Below, in pieces: positions 1-8,007 of a stretch of 53,574 bases of DNA (its first letter is position 1; every line of letters begins with the position of its first letter). The notes below the pieces were generated by a model. It did no database searches and had not been told where the DNA came from. It saw only the letters and a program-made list of their open reading frames with translations. The DNA comes from Oscillospiraceae bacterium. Its GTDB lineage: Bacteria > Bacillota > Clostridia > Oscillospirales > CAG-272. A program made the translations under genes and the position numbers. The DNA lies in contig SVSK01000004.1 of the NCBI GenBank assembly GCA_015064345.1, positions 1-53,574 on the forward strand. The letters run 5' to 3'.

Positions 1-54
1 ATGAAAACAGCATCTCTTAGAGGTGCTGTTTTTGTTATGTTAAAGCAACACCAT

Positions 55-115
55 CGAGATTTCCCCGTGTCATGGAAATCTCGAGAGTGTCACCATAGTG
101 ACACTCAGTATTCGC
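55..115. repeat. palindromic repeat unit A
   Basis: First of three copies of a 61-63 bp unit. Each copy has two adjacent inverted repeats: CGAGATTTCC paired with GGAAATCTCG, then AGTGTCAC paired with GTGACACT, followed by CAGTATTCGC. This copy is 2 bp shorter than the other two, with both differences in the loops, so the stems are preserved. Confidence 0.85.
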
Positions 116-178
116 CAACATACAACAAGGAGACTTGCATTAGCAGGTCTCTTTTGTTGTATTAGAGGAGATATCTTG

Positions 179-241
179 CGAGATTTCCCCTTTGTCATGG
201 AAATCTCGAGAGTGTCACCGTCAGTGACACTCAGTATTCGC
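179..241. repeat. palindromic repeat unit B
   Basis: Second copy, beginning 124 bp after unit A and almost identical to unit C. The space between A and B (122-160) holds a different, longer hairpin with arms ACAACAA and TTGTTGT and a T-rich 3' side. Confidence 0.85.
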
Positions 242-306
242 CAACACTTAGCGAAAAGATCGATTCCTTTGAATCGGTCTTTTTGTTATGTTACATGAGA
301 TACCAC

Positions 307-369
307 CGAGATTTCCCCTTTGTCATGGAAATCTCGAGAGTGTCACCGTCAGTGACACTCAGTATTCGC
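307..369. repeat. palindromic repeat unit C
   Basis: Third copy, beginning 128 bp after unit B. It is followed by another variable hairpin (378-406, arms AAAGAGA and TCTCTTT). A fourth variable hairpin lies before unit A (about 4-33) and one between B and C (253-285). The array is therefore alternating conserved double hairpins and variable terminator-like hairpins. No credible gene lies in 1-488; the two short plus-strand reading frames there are made of the repeats. Confidence 0.85.
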
Positions 370-488
370 GGGCACCATAAAGAGATGGGATTGTTCCGGT
401 CTCTTTTCATTTATTTTTACAAATATTGTCACAAAAACTCTCACAGATGCGTTATAATATATGTCGCGACGATAACAAAGGAGAAATA

Positions 489-989
489 ATGATGCAAACC
501 AATAAAGACTCAAGCATGATTGCTGAGCTGTACCGGATGTATGAGCAAAGAATGTTCTTTGAGGCACGCGGTATACTTTCTGACGATCAGCTTGCCGAGG
601 ATGCTGTTCATGACGCCTTTCTGAAGCTCATACGCAACAGAGACAGGCTGGCAAAGCTGAGCACATCACAGGTATCAAGCTATGTTCGCCATACTCTGCG
701 AAGCTGTGCCATTGACATATATCGAAGGAACAAGCGTGACAGAGAGAATCTGTGCGATATAGAGGAAGCAACCGGCGTCGTAGGCTCGTGCGATAACCTA
801 AACGACGGGGCGCTGTCTCTTATCGAAATGCTGCCGCTAAAGTACAGAGGTGTGGCAAGCTGTATCTACAGACACGGTCTCACAGCCAAAGAAACCGCCG
901 CCGTGCTGATGCTAACAGAATCATGCGTCAGAAAAAGATGCGAACGAGCAAAGAAAATGCTTGCTGATCTGCTGAACGAAACGATTTGA
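489..989 (+). CDS. ECF-like RNA polymerase sigma factor
   Basis: A 166-aa sigma-70-family protein expected to direct RNA polymerase to a small regulon. The N-terminal part (about residues 10-75) resembles region 2, with the acidic stretch DDQLAEDAVHDAFLKL and an arginine-rich CAIDIYRRNKR end. The C-terminal part (about 108-155) resembles region 4 with an HTH (LTAKETAAVLMLTESCVRKR). I chose the start at 489 because AAAGGAG precedes it at 477-483; the frame stays open further upstream without a ribosome site. A TATAAT lies at 453-458 without a well-spaced -35. The next gene starts 13 bp downstream and looks like a membrane partner, the usual sigma/anti-sigma arrangement. Family confident, regulon unknown. 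Confidence 0.8.
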   Translation: MMQTNKDSSMIAELYRMYEQRMFFEARGILSDDQLAEDAVHDAFLKLIRNRDRLAKLSTSQVSSYVRHTLRSCAIDIYRRNKRDRENLCDIEEATGVVGSCDNLNDGALSLIEMLPLKYRGVASCIYRHGLTAKETAAVLMLTESCVRKRCERAKKMLADLLNETI

Positions 990-1002
990 AAGGAGATATT
1001 TT

Positions 1003-2334
1003 ATGAGAGAACAACATACTTTCTCAGAGAATTATGATAATAAAAAAAGAGCCATTCTTGATGCGCTTAACAGTACAGAGGAGCCGAAGACTTACCCAAA
1101 CTACAGAATTGCAGTTAAACTTATCGCCGTTGCAGCGATTATTTCGGTGCTGACTATTGGCGTATTTGCCGCTGTAAAGCTTGCGAATTTCGCGATAACC
1201 CAAGATGATGACGGCATAAGAATACACGCAAGCTTGCCTGAGAAGTCAGAGTCTGATGATGAGGTTGAAGAAAACAAGCCTCTCCGCAGCTGGAATATTG
1301 ATGACGGCGGCGTTGGTGCTAAGCTGATCTTCGGATACATGCCCGAGGATATTACCGAAAACGCAACAACACCGTACAAGTACAGTAATGAAGAATTCAC
1401 TCGCGCCTTGACTTTTACCGGATATGACCTGCGCAGAAGCGATTTTGATGAAGTTTTATCAGGAGCAGCTTCTTATAAGAGCATTGATACAGGCGCAAAC
1501 AAAGCGTATATCGTTTACGGAAAAAGCGAAGTCTCGTTCTACGACAGAATGCTGTATATTCTTTTTGAGGATGAAGATCTGCTTGTCAGCGTATACGTAA
1601 GCTACGGAATTACCGATGAAGAGCTTACAATGATCGTGGAGAATCTGTCTGTAGTCGAGACCTACGACACAGCAGAAGCGATGCCTATCGGTAACGAATT
1701 TGGCACAAATTCCGGAGAGACACAGGTATACTATTACGAAAATCCCCCGGAATACTACTCGGACCTCTTAAAGCTTGGCGAAACAGGCACAGACGAATCT
1801 GTATATCACGCAGCGTCCGTTACGGTCAACTCGATTGATTATTATGACAGCCTGGCAGGCTTTGACTACGGCAATATCATCAATATGGACTTTGTCAAGA
1901 AATTCATTGATGACAGAGGTAATCTTATCGAATATTACCGTACAGAGATCATCCGTGGTGACGGCGAGACAACCGTTAGCAAGTACGGTGAAAACGTGCC
2001 GATGACAAAGAAATTTATCACTGTTACCTTAACTCTCGATTACGAGTACATGGGAGATGCGGACCTCGGTAAATTTGACTATGAACCGCCGTATCTGCAC
2101 ACATTCTCACTCGGAGGCATCGTGATTCTTGATGACGGTGAGGTAAGATTCAGAGAAGGGGACTATGACATTAACAAAACACCCGGCACCCACGCAGTAA
2201 GCCATGATCCTGTCTACCGCGAATATCTCGGAAACAATACATGGATACTCGGCTATCTTATCGACACAGATGAGCTTGACGGGGAGCTGTACTTCTTCAG
2301 CGATCACGCAGATATAGGCTACGCACTCAAATAA
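1003..2334 (+). CDS. membrane protein, possible anti-sigma partner
   Basis: 443 aa. A short cytoplasmic N-terminus (about 37 residues) is followed by one hydrophobic segment (about 38-60) and then a large, acidic, Tyr-rich extracytoplasmic region. Topology and position directly after the ECF-like sigma gene fit the clostridial group in which a membrane protein with DUF4179/DUF4367-like regions restrains a co-transcribed sigma factor. I see no zinc-binding anti-sigma motif in the N-terminus, so the anti-sigma role rests on context. The ribosome site is AAAGGAG at 989-995. The gene ends at a hairpin shared with the convergent AraC-family gene. Confidence 0.55.
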   Translation: MREQHTFSENYDNKKRAILDALNSTEEPKTYPNYRIAVKLIAVAAIISVLTIGVFAAVKLANFAITQDDDGIRIHASLPEKSESDDEVEENKPLRSWNIDDGGVGAKLIFGYMPEDITENATTPYKYSNEEFTRALTFTGYDLRRSDFDEVLSGAASYKSIDTGANKAYIVYGKSEVSFYDRMLYILFEDEDLLVSVYVSYGITDEELTMIVENLSVVETYDTAEAMPIGNEFGTNSGETQVYYYENPPEYYSDLLKLGETGTDESVYHAASVTVNSIDYYDSLAGFDYGNIINMDFVKKFIDDRGNLIEYYRTEIIRGDGETTVSKYGENVPMTKKFITVTLTLDYEYMGDADLGKFDYEPPYLHTFSLGGIVILDDGEVRFREGDYDINKTPGTHAVSHDPVYREYLGNNTWILGYLIDTDELDGELYFFSDHADIGYALK

Positions 2335-2339
2335 ACAAA

Positions 2340-2368
2340 AACGGTATCCGAACAACTCGGGTACCGTT
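2340..2368. terminator. bidirectional terminator
   Basis: AACGGTATCC and GGGTACCGTT form a hairpin with a 9-nt loop between two convergent genes; T-rich sequence follows on the plus side. Confidence 0.7.
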
Positions 2369-2374
2369 AATTCA

Positions 2375-3178
2375 TTATTTTTCAATCTCGTTTCTGTTTA
2401 CAATGCGATATCTGTTTGGGGGCAGTCCCATTTTTTGAGAAAAGACTCTCGTGAACGTGCGGCTGCTGTTAAAACCGCATTCACTTGCAATCTTTGTGAT
2501 GGGGTCTTTAGTTTTTATCAGCCTTGTAGCGGCGGCTCTTACTCTCAAAGAATTGATATACTCTACAAAGGTTGTGCCGAGCCTCTGAGAAAAAGCACGG
2601 GAAACGTGGTATTTGTTTACGCCCACTACGTGAGAAAGATCGGTAAGGGTGATCTTTTGATGATAGTTGTTCAAGCAGTACGCAACGATAGAATTTACAA
2701 GAGGCAGATCAACGAAGGACTTGTTTTCATACTGCATCAAACGGAGAAGCTGCAGCGCAATGATTTTCGTATAGCTTTTGCAGATCTCGGTTTTGCTGTC
2801 CAGGTTTGAATTGTATTCTTCAACCATTTCCTTGAGGATCTTGCTCCAGATAGCAGGCTCACTGCCGCTTTTGATTACAGGGGATTCAGGGACATTGTTG
2901 GTAAACGAATCTCTGCTGAGACCGCACCATTCGGGGTCGAATATCATCATGATGTGGCGATTGCTTTGGGTAGATTTATAGCTATGCTCACGGTTGGGGA
3001 ACACAATTAAGAAATCTCCTGCATTCAGGGTGTAGTTTTTACCACCCTCGGTGACGTCCAATTTACCCGAAAAGACATAAGTGATCTCTACTTCGCTTTG
3101 AAAATGTGATGGATAGTTGAGATTTATGCCGCTTGCGATAAAGAAATCTCTGTTAAATCGCTCAAAAAATATTTCCAT
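2375..3178 (-). CDS. AraC-family transcriptional regulator
   Basis: 267 aa. The N-terminal half (about 15-120) reads as a cupin-like ligand-binding domain (SGKLDVTEGGKNYTLNAGDF). The last 100 residues carry the two-HTH AraC DNA-binding domain: first helix pair near ITLTDLSHVVGVNKYHVSRAF, second near ITKIASECGFNSSRTFTRVF, ending with the usual PPNRYR. The start at 3178 has GAAAGGGGG seven bases upstream; a longer reading frame to 3304 would run through the promoter and was rejected. The ligand is unknown. No adjacent sugar-use gene points to a target. Confidence 0.88.
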   Translation of the reverse strand: MEIFFERFNRDFFIASGINLNYPSHFQSEVEITYVFSGKLDVTEGGKNYTLNAGDFLIVFPNREHSYKSTQSNRHIMMIFDPEWCGLSRDSFTNNVPESPVIKSGSEPAIWSKILKEMVEEYNSNLDSKTEICKSYTKIIALQLLRLMQYENKSFVDLPLVNSIVAYCLNNYHQKITLTDLSHVVGVNKYHVSRAFSQRLGTTFVEYINSLRVRAAATRLIKTKDPITKIASECGFNSSRTFTRVFSQKMGLPPNRYRIVNRNEIEK

Positions 3179-3200
3179 AAAATGCCCCCTTTCAAAAAAA

Positions 3201-3229
3201 ATTATAATCGAATTTTCACTTGAAGTCAA
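3201..3229 (-). promoter_or_regulatory. sigma-A-type promoter of the AraC-family gene
   Basis: On the minus strand TTGACT (3224-3229) and TATAAT (3201-3206) are 17 bp apart, just upstream of the ribosome site of the AraC-family gene. Confidence 0.8.
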
Positions 3230-3310
3230 CAAATTATCATTCATTTGAAGATAAAAGTCAAGATTTGTCTGTGCGAGCGTGTAATTTGGCATAAAATCAA
3301 ACAAATAATC

Positions 3311-3347
3311 AAAAGCCGCATCTGCATTTCGCTGACACGGCTTTTTT
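3311..3347. terminator. terminator hairpin
   Basis: AAAAGCCG and CGGCTTTTTT arms enclose an imperfect loop. It lies downstream of the small Asn/Gln-rich gene on the minus strand and has an A/T tail on both sides. Confidence 0.6.
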
Positions 3348-3394
3348 GTACCCCTGTTAATTATGCGGCTGAATTAATTTCTCCGGGGAGACTA

Positions 3395-3553
3395 TCAGAA
3401 ATTGCGGTCGTTCTGACTCTTGTTCTGATTCTGGTTGTTGCTCTGGTTCTGATTCTTGTTCTGGTTATTGCTCTGGTTCTGGTTCTTATTCTGGTTCTTG
3501 TTCTGATTCTTATTCTGGTTGCTGTTCTGTGTTTTGTTCTGATTACGATCCAT
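3395..3553 (-). CDS. small Asn/Gln-rich repetitive protein
   Basis: A 52-aa protein starting MDRNQNKTQN and ending SQNDRNF. The middle is built almost only from Asn, Gln, Lys and Ser in QNK/NQN/QSNN steps. An ATG at 3553 follows GGAG with a 10-nt gap and the frame ends with TGA. The plus-strand frame over the same DNA encodes an implausible Leu/Val/Ile ladder, which is the mirror of the CAG/AAC repeats and is rejected. No signal peptide, membrane segment or cysteine. Similar tiny Asn/Gln-rich proteins occur in Clostridia, but I know of no established function. It lies alone between an AraC regulator and an SLH protein, all on the minus strand. Confidence 0.65.
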   Translation of the reverse strand: MDRNQNKTQNSNQNKNQNKNQNKNQNQSNNQNKNQNQSNNQNQNKSQNDRNF

Positions 3554-3649
3554 TTTTATCAAGCTCCGTTTTTCAGTAGTATTCCGAATTCGATTTGTAA
3601 GGGTACGGATATATTATTTCTGGATCGAGTCAAAATTATTCCGAATTAA

Positions 3650-4921
3650 TCAGTCAACATATATTTTCTTAACAGTAAGAAGCATCTGTGCAACCTCGGC
3701 ACGGCTGACAGTATCGTTTGCTGAAAAATTCCGGTTTCCCGTCCCGTTGAATACTCCTGCAGAGGTAAGGGCATATATTGAACTCTTTGCCCATGCAGGA
3801 ACGTTGCTTGCGTCTGCAAATACCGGAACAACGTCGCTTTCTTCAGCACCAATGATGGCGTTGAGTATTACCGCAGCCTCTGCTCTTGTTATGTTATCCT
3901 TTGGATTGAAATATAACAGACCGTTTTCTCGTGAGCCTTTAATGATACCAAGACTTTGAGCCCGTGCCACGTAACCGCTTGCAGATTCTGATATCTCGTC
4001 GTCATCGGCAAAAACAGTTGCGGCAGGAGCAATCTCACCGGCACCGAGCACTTTCATTACAGTTACAAGAAAATCCTCTCGGCTTATCTTTTCATCGGGA
4101 TCAAAGTACATCTCGCCGTTTACGGAGCGCACACTCATAGCGTCACTTGCAACCATGACTATCGCCGCGTTATGTGCCCAGTGTCCGTCAAGGTCGGCAA
4201 AAACCAGCTCGGCTTCCGCATTGTCGATGCTGACTGATACAGTTTTCACCTCGGAATAATTGCCCCACTCGTCAAAAACTGCATAAGAGAAAGAATCCTC
4301 TCCCACAAGTCCGTCATACGGGGTGTAGCGATAGTCACCGCTGTTCTTGTTCAGAATCTCGATGATACCGCGCCGGGGATAGTCTACTATCTCAAATGTC
4401 AAAGAGTCTCCTTCAGCATCATTGGCATCAAGGGTTCCGAAAACCGCAATGTCCTTCTGAGTCCATACGGGAATCGCAGTATCTACTGTCGAGACTGATG
4501 GAGCAAGATTGACAGAATCGGTGTATTTGAGCACACATTCTATACTGTAATAGTCTCCGGCTCTGAAACGGAAAGAGCTTGTTTCACAGGAAGATGTTGG
4601 AACAAAGTATAAATACTCAAGCCCTGCCTCAGATATTGTTTGATTCACCGTAACAGGCGCATTATTGTACATCAAAACGCCATCGGTTGCAGGCGGAAGA
4701 GCAGTGATAGTAATTGAATTTACATCACGTCCGACGGCGCGGTCAAAATCAGTTGCTGTAAAGTCAATTTCACCCGTAACAAGCCCGGAGCGGATCATCT
4801 TGGTATCTTCAGCAAGGATCTTCAGAGCAGGAGATAGAAGTGTAGAACCGGTGGCGAAGGTCGGAACGATTGCCGATATGACCAAAACGGTTGTCAAAAT
4901 TACTGCGATAAACTGTTTCAT
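3650..4921 (-). CDS. secreted S-layer-homology (SLH) protein
   Basis: 423 aa. Residues 1-23 form a signal peptide ending near PTFATG. The middle (about 125-235) has a cadherin/Big-like fold segment (LDANDAEGDSLTFEIVDY, then YTPYDGLVGEDSFSYAV). Three SLH repeats follow at about 240-295, 305-360 and 365-423, recognisable from FADLDGHWAHNAA, FNPKDNITRAEAA and FSANDTVSRAEVAQML. SLH triplets bind pyruvylated or teichoic-type cell-wall polymers, so the protein is expected on the cell surface. The ribosome site is GAAAGGA before the ATG. Its surface partner or enzymatic role, if any, is not visible. Confidence 0.85.
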   Translation of the reverse strand: MKQFIAVILTTVLVISAIVPTFATGSTLLSPALKILAEDTKMIRSGLVTGEIDFTATDFDRAVGRDVNSITITALPPATDGVLMYNNAPVTVNQTISEAGLEYLYFVPTSSCETSSFRFRAGDYYSIECVLKYTDSVNLAPSVSTVDTAIPVWTQKDIAVFGTLDANDAEGDSLTFEIVDYPRRGIIEILNKNSGDYRYTPYDGLVGEDSFSYAVFDEWGNYSEVKTVSVSIDNAEAELVFADLDGHWAHNAAIVMVASDAMSVRSVNGEMYFDPDEKISREDFLVTVMKVLGAGEIAPAATVFADDDEISESASGYVARAQSLGIIKGSRENGLLYFNPKDNITRAEAAVILNAIIGAEESDVVPVFADASNVPAWAKSSIYALTSAGVFNGTGNRNFSANDTVSRAEVAQMLLTVKKIYVD

Positions 4922-5035
4922 ATAAGTATTCCTTTCGTTTTATATGTGTTATTCGCTAAAGTTTATGTGAAATTAATGTAAAAGATGCATGAAAAAGAAT
5001 ACATGAATAATTATAAATTTTGTGTGTAAAAAACC

Positions 5036-5064
5036 TTGTATTTTTCGATGATATGATTTATAAT
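5036..5064 (+). promoter_or_regulatory. sigma-A-type promoter of ilvE
   Basis: TTGTAT (5036-5041) and TATAAT (5059-5064) with a 17-bp spacer, about 29 bp before the ilvE start. Confidence 0.75.
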
Positions 5065-5092
5065 ATAGAAAAATTATACTTTGGAGGCTATT

Positions 5093-6163
5093 ATGCTTAA
5101 CATTAAGATAGAAAGAGTTGCCACACCGAAAATCAAGCCTGATTACAGCAAGCTGGGCTTTGGTAAGTTTTTTACAGACCATATGTTCCTCATGAACTAC
5201 TCTACCGAAAAGGGTTGGCACGATGCACGTATCGTTCCTTACGGTCCTATCATGCTTGATCCTTCCGCAATGGTATTCCACTATGCACAGGAGCTTTTCG
5301 AGGGTCTCAAGGCATACAGAACAGCGGCAGGTAACATCCAGCTTTTCAGACCTGACAAGAATATCGACAGAATGAACGCAACATGTGATAGACTTTGTGT
5401 GCCCCAGATTCCCGCAGAGGACGTGCTTCAGGCTATCAAGGCAGTTGTTGAAGTGGACAAAGACTGGGTACCTTACGATGAAGGAACATCTCTCTACATC
5501 CGTCCCTTTATCATCGCAACAGATCCTATGCTTGGCGTTCATCCTTCCCACACATACATTTTTGCTATCATTCTCTCTCCCGTTGGTTCCTACTACGCAG
5601 CAGGTATCAATCCTGTAAAGATCTATGTTGAGCGCGAATATGTTCGCTGCGTAAAGGGCGGTACAGGTCGTGCAAAGGCGGGCGGTAACTACGCTGCATC
5701 TCTTATCGGTCAGAAGAGAGCGGAAGATATGGGATGCGCACAGGTTCTCTGGCTTGACGGTGTTGAAAGAAAATACATCGACGAGGTTGGCGCTATGAAC
5801 GTCTTCTTCGTAATCAATGGCACAGTTATCACTCCTGAACTTACCGACGGAAACATCCTTCCCGGTGTTACTCGTATGTCCTGCATCGAGCTTCTGAAGA
5901 AGTGGGGCGTTCCCGTAGAAGAGAGAAAGCTTTCCATCGACGAGGTTATCGAAGCGCAGAAGAACGGCACTCTCAACGAAGCATTCGGAACAGGCACAGC
6001 CGCTGTTATCTCTCCTATTGGCGAGCTTTACGACGGAGATACCAAAATGGTCATCAACAACAACGAGATCGGCTCTATCGCAAAGAAACTCTACGACGCC
6101 ATCACAGGTATTCAGTGGGGCAAAGATGCCGACATCATGGGCTGGATCGAAAAGATCGACTGA
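5093..6163 (+). CDS. ilvE: branched-chain amino acid aminotransferase
   Basis: 356 aa. A PLP-dependent class IV aminotransferase that interconverts Leu, Ile and Val with their 2-oxo acids using glutamate/2-oxoglutarate. The PLP-binding lysine is Lys195 in the GGTGRAKAGGNYAAS segment. The later VGAMNVFFV and GTGTAAVISPIG segments match the cofactor-phosphate loops of the family, and length is typical of the longer BCAT type. The start at 5093 follows TTGGAGG; the frame is open four codons upstream, inside the ribosome site. The gene is monocistronic, with its own promoter and terminator. Codons are strongly C/T-ending biased (ATC, CTT, TAC), as in other apparently highly expressed genes here. 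Confidence 0.93.
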   Translation: MLNIKIERVATPKIKPDYSKLGFGKFFTDHMFLMNYSTEKGWHDARIVPYGPIMLDPSAMVFHYAQELFEGLKAYRTAAGNIQLFRPDKNIDRMNATCDRLCVPQIPAEDVLQAIKAVVEVDKDWVPYDEGTSLYIRPFIIATDPMLGVHPSHTYIFAIILSPVGSYYAAGINPVKIYVEREYVRCVKGGTGRAKAGGNYAASLIGQKRAEDMGCAQVLWLDGVERKYIDEVGAMNVFFVINGTVITPELTDGNILPGVTRMSCIELLKKWGVPVEERKLSIDEVIEAQKNGTLNEAFGTGTAAVISPIGELYDGDTKMVINNNEIGSIAKKLYDAITGIQWGKDADIMGWIEKID

Positions 6164-6179
6164 TAAATATTCTTATAAT

Positions 6180-6213
6180 AAAGTCTGTGTTTTGGCACAG
6201 GCTTTGTTTTTTT
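6180..6213 (+). terminator. rho-independent terminator after ilvE
   Basis: AAAGTCTGTG and CACAGGCTTT form a 10-bp stem followed by G and a run of T. Confidence 0.8.
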
Positions 6214-6278
6214 GTGACCGCCGTGTGCATTGAAGCATAAAATGCTAAAGCAAAAGAAAACGTGCTATCGGAGGGAAT

Positions 6279-7367
6279 ATGAGGGGCATTTACGACGGTT
6301 ACACATTAATAAAGACAAACGGTGAGACAACTTATTTCGCAGGCGGGAACACTGAATCGGGATTTGTCGGTAGCTATGAAGATATTGCTAACGAAAACGA
6401 TCTTGAAAGGGTGTACATAATCAAAGGCGGGCCGGGCACTGGAAAGAGCACGTTAATGAGAGCCATCGCAAAGAGAGCAGAGGCGGCAGGGTGTGAAACA
6501 GAGTATTACCGTTGCGGCTCTGATTCGGATTCTCTTGACTGTGTGTTGCTTGACAAGAAGCTTGGTGTACTCGACGGTACAGCTCCGCACGTTTGGGAGA
6601 TGAAATATCCCGGTGTAAGATCAGAGTTGATTGATGTGTCCAAATATCTTGACAAAGATCAGCTTGAGGCACATAAAGATGAGATAATTTATGCTTCAGC
6701 CATGAAAGCGTCTGAATACTCTTCGGCTTACAGATATATGAAAGCGGTGTCTGTCGCGGAATCGGAAATGCTTGAAAACAGTAGTCGCTTGTTTGATTGG
6801 AACAAGGCGGGAAAATATATTAAAAGATTTGTGAAAAGCATTGGTAAACCTACAGGAGACGGCGGCTTGAGTAAGAGATTTACTCACGCAGTAACGGTGA
6901 AAGGAATAAGTTGCCTCGACACACTAAAGCACGCCGGAAGGATTCGCTATACTGTTGCAGACAGCTTATCCGTTGCTCCTCATTTTATGGGTATGCTTAA
7001 GGATGCACTTGAGAAGGAAGGATTCACACTGACGGTGGGGCTTGTGCCTCTTGGCGGTCATGTCAGCGGAATATACGTCCACGATGCGGATATCTGCGTA
7101 GAAACGGGTGAGAGGGAAGAAGGGTCAAAAAACATTAATATGAACAGGTTTGTGATCCGCCAAAATGAAGGTGGGGTCAAAGGGAAGATAAGACTTGCGG
7201 CAAAAGTCAGAGAGTCTTGCTTGAGCGAAGCGGTGTCTTCTCTTAAATCAGCAGCTGAACATCATTTCACGCTCGAGGAAATATATAAATCATCTATGGA
7301 TTTTGAAGCAATGTTCGCTGAGATTGAGCCTCTTATTGGACAAATTATGCTGCGAATGAAAAAATAG
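6279..7367 (+). CDS. P-loop ATPase, PRK06851-like, duplicated
   Basis: 362 aa. The N-terminal domain has a clear Walker A (GGPGTGKST, about residues 51-59) after TYFAGGNTESGF, and a later VLDGTAPH segment. This matches the uncharacterised clostridial nucleotide-kinase-like family I know as PRK06851. The C-terminal half (about 205-285) repeats the fold pattern (THAVTVKGISCLDTL, then ADSLSVAPHFMGMLKDAL), but the second P-loop is lost: no Gly-Lys-Ser/Thr remains. The start follows CGGAGGG. Cytoplasmic, no membrane segment. Substrate unknown; neighbours do not suggest a pathway. Confidence 0.7.
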   Translation: MRGIYDGYTLIKTNGETTYFAGGNTESGFVGSYEDIANENDLERVYIIKGGPGTGKSTLMRAIAKRAEAAGCETEYYRCGSDSDSLDCVLLDKKLGVLDGTAPHVWEMKYPGVRSELIDVSKYLDKDQLEAHKDEIIYASAMKASEYSSAYRYMKAVSVAESEMLENSSRLFDWNKAGKYIKRFVKSIGKPTGDGGLSKRFTHAVTVKGISCLDTLKHAGRIRYTVADSLSVAPHFMGMLKDALEKEGFTLTVGLVPLGGHVSGIYVHDADICVETGEREEGSKNINMNRFVIRQNEGGVKGKIRLAAKVRESCLSEAVSSLKSAAEHHFTLEEIYKSSMDFEAMFAEIEPLIGQIMLRMKK

Positions 7368-7407
7368 GATAATCGTTGAGAAAAGTATGACAATTTTTGC
7401 TATACTA

Positions 7408-7436
7408 TTGACGGTTGTTGTAAATTAATGTATAAT
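7408..7436 (+). promoter_or_regulatory. sigma-A-type promoter
   Basis: TTGACG (7408-7413) and TATAAT (7431-7436) with a 17-bp spacer, upstream of the zinc-ribbon membrane protein; the leader would be about 110 nt. A second TATAAT at 7516-7521 has no good -35. Confidence 0.7.
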
Positions 7437-7555
7437 TGTGAAAAGTGTCATTAATCTACACAGAAAGTTAATACTGCATTATCAAAATGCGGTTTTATAT
7501 TTAACATCTGCGGTGTATAATTTATGTGTAAATTAAATTGTACAGAGGTTGTTTG

Positions 7556-7963
7556 ATGAGCAATTTCAGAAATAGAATGATGACATTCATGTACGGCAGA
7601 TACGGTATAGACGAACTGTATTACGGCTTGTTTGCTGTTTCGATCCTCATAGCTGTAATAAATATGTTTGTCGGCTCACTTGCTTTGTATATTGTCGGAG
7701 TGGTCTCTCTCGGCTTTATGATTTTTCGTTATTTTTCTCGTAAGCATGAGAGAAGAAGACGGGAAAACAGGCTGTTCCTCAAACTGTGGAAACCGATAAA
7801 AAGTTGGTTTATTCTTCAGAGAGATAGATTCAGAGATCGCAAAACCACAAGATACAGAAGATGTCCCGCCTGCAAAGCGATAATTAAGCTTCCGAATAAA
7901 AAAGGCTCCCACTCAGTCAGATGCCCAAGATGTGGAGAGAGATTCGGCGTACGCATTATTTAG
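7556..7963 (+). CDS. small membrane protein with C-terminal zinc ribbon
   Basis: 135 aa. Two hydrophobic segments (about 20-42 and 45-62) are followed by a very basic stretch (RKHERRRREN) and a C-terminal zinc ribbon made of CPACK and CPRCGE, about 20 residues apart. The layout suggests an inner-membrane hairpin with a cytoplasmic zinc-binding tail. I do not recognise a named family; proteins of this layout are common and uncharacterised in Clostridia. The start at 7556 has AGAGG upstream; the frame is open six codons earlier through the ribosome site. It may be co-transcribed with the fucosidase-like gene 44 bp downstream. Confidence 0.65.
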   Translation: MSNFRNRMMTFMYGRYGIDELYYGLFAVSILIAVINMFVGSLALYIVGVVSLGFMIFRYFSRKHERRRRENRLFLKLWKPIKSWFILQRDRFRDRKTTRYRRCPACKAIIKLPNKKGSHSVRCPRCGERFGVRII

Positions 7964-8007
7964 GATTGTATTAATCAGAGATACAAAAACGAAAGGAACT
8001 CAAGACT

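Noticed and set aside
55-369. CRISPR array at the left edge
   Set aside because: The intervals are about 65 bp, contain hairpins, and the repeats are double palindromes; no cas gene is present.
426-488. Upstream start for the sigma factor at 426
   Set aside because: The 21 extra codons cover the -10 box and the ribosome site; the ATG at 489 is correctly spaced.
3245-3649. Plus-strand frame encoding a long Leu/Val/Ile ladder
   Set aside because: It is the antisense mirror of the CAG/AAC-rich minus-strand gene at 3395-3553 and has no ribosome site.
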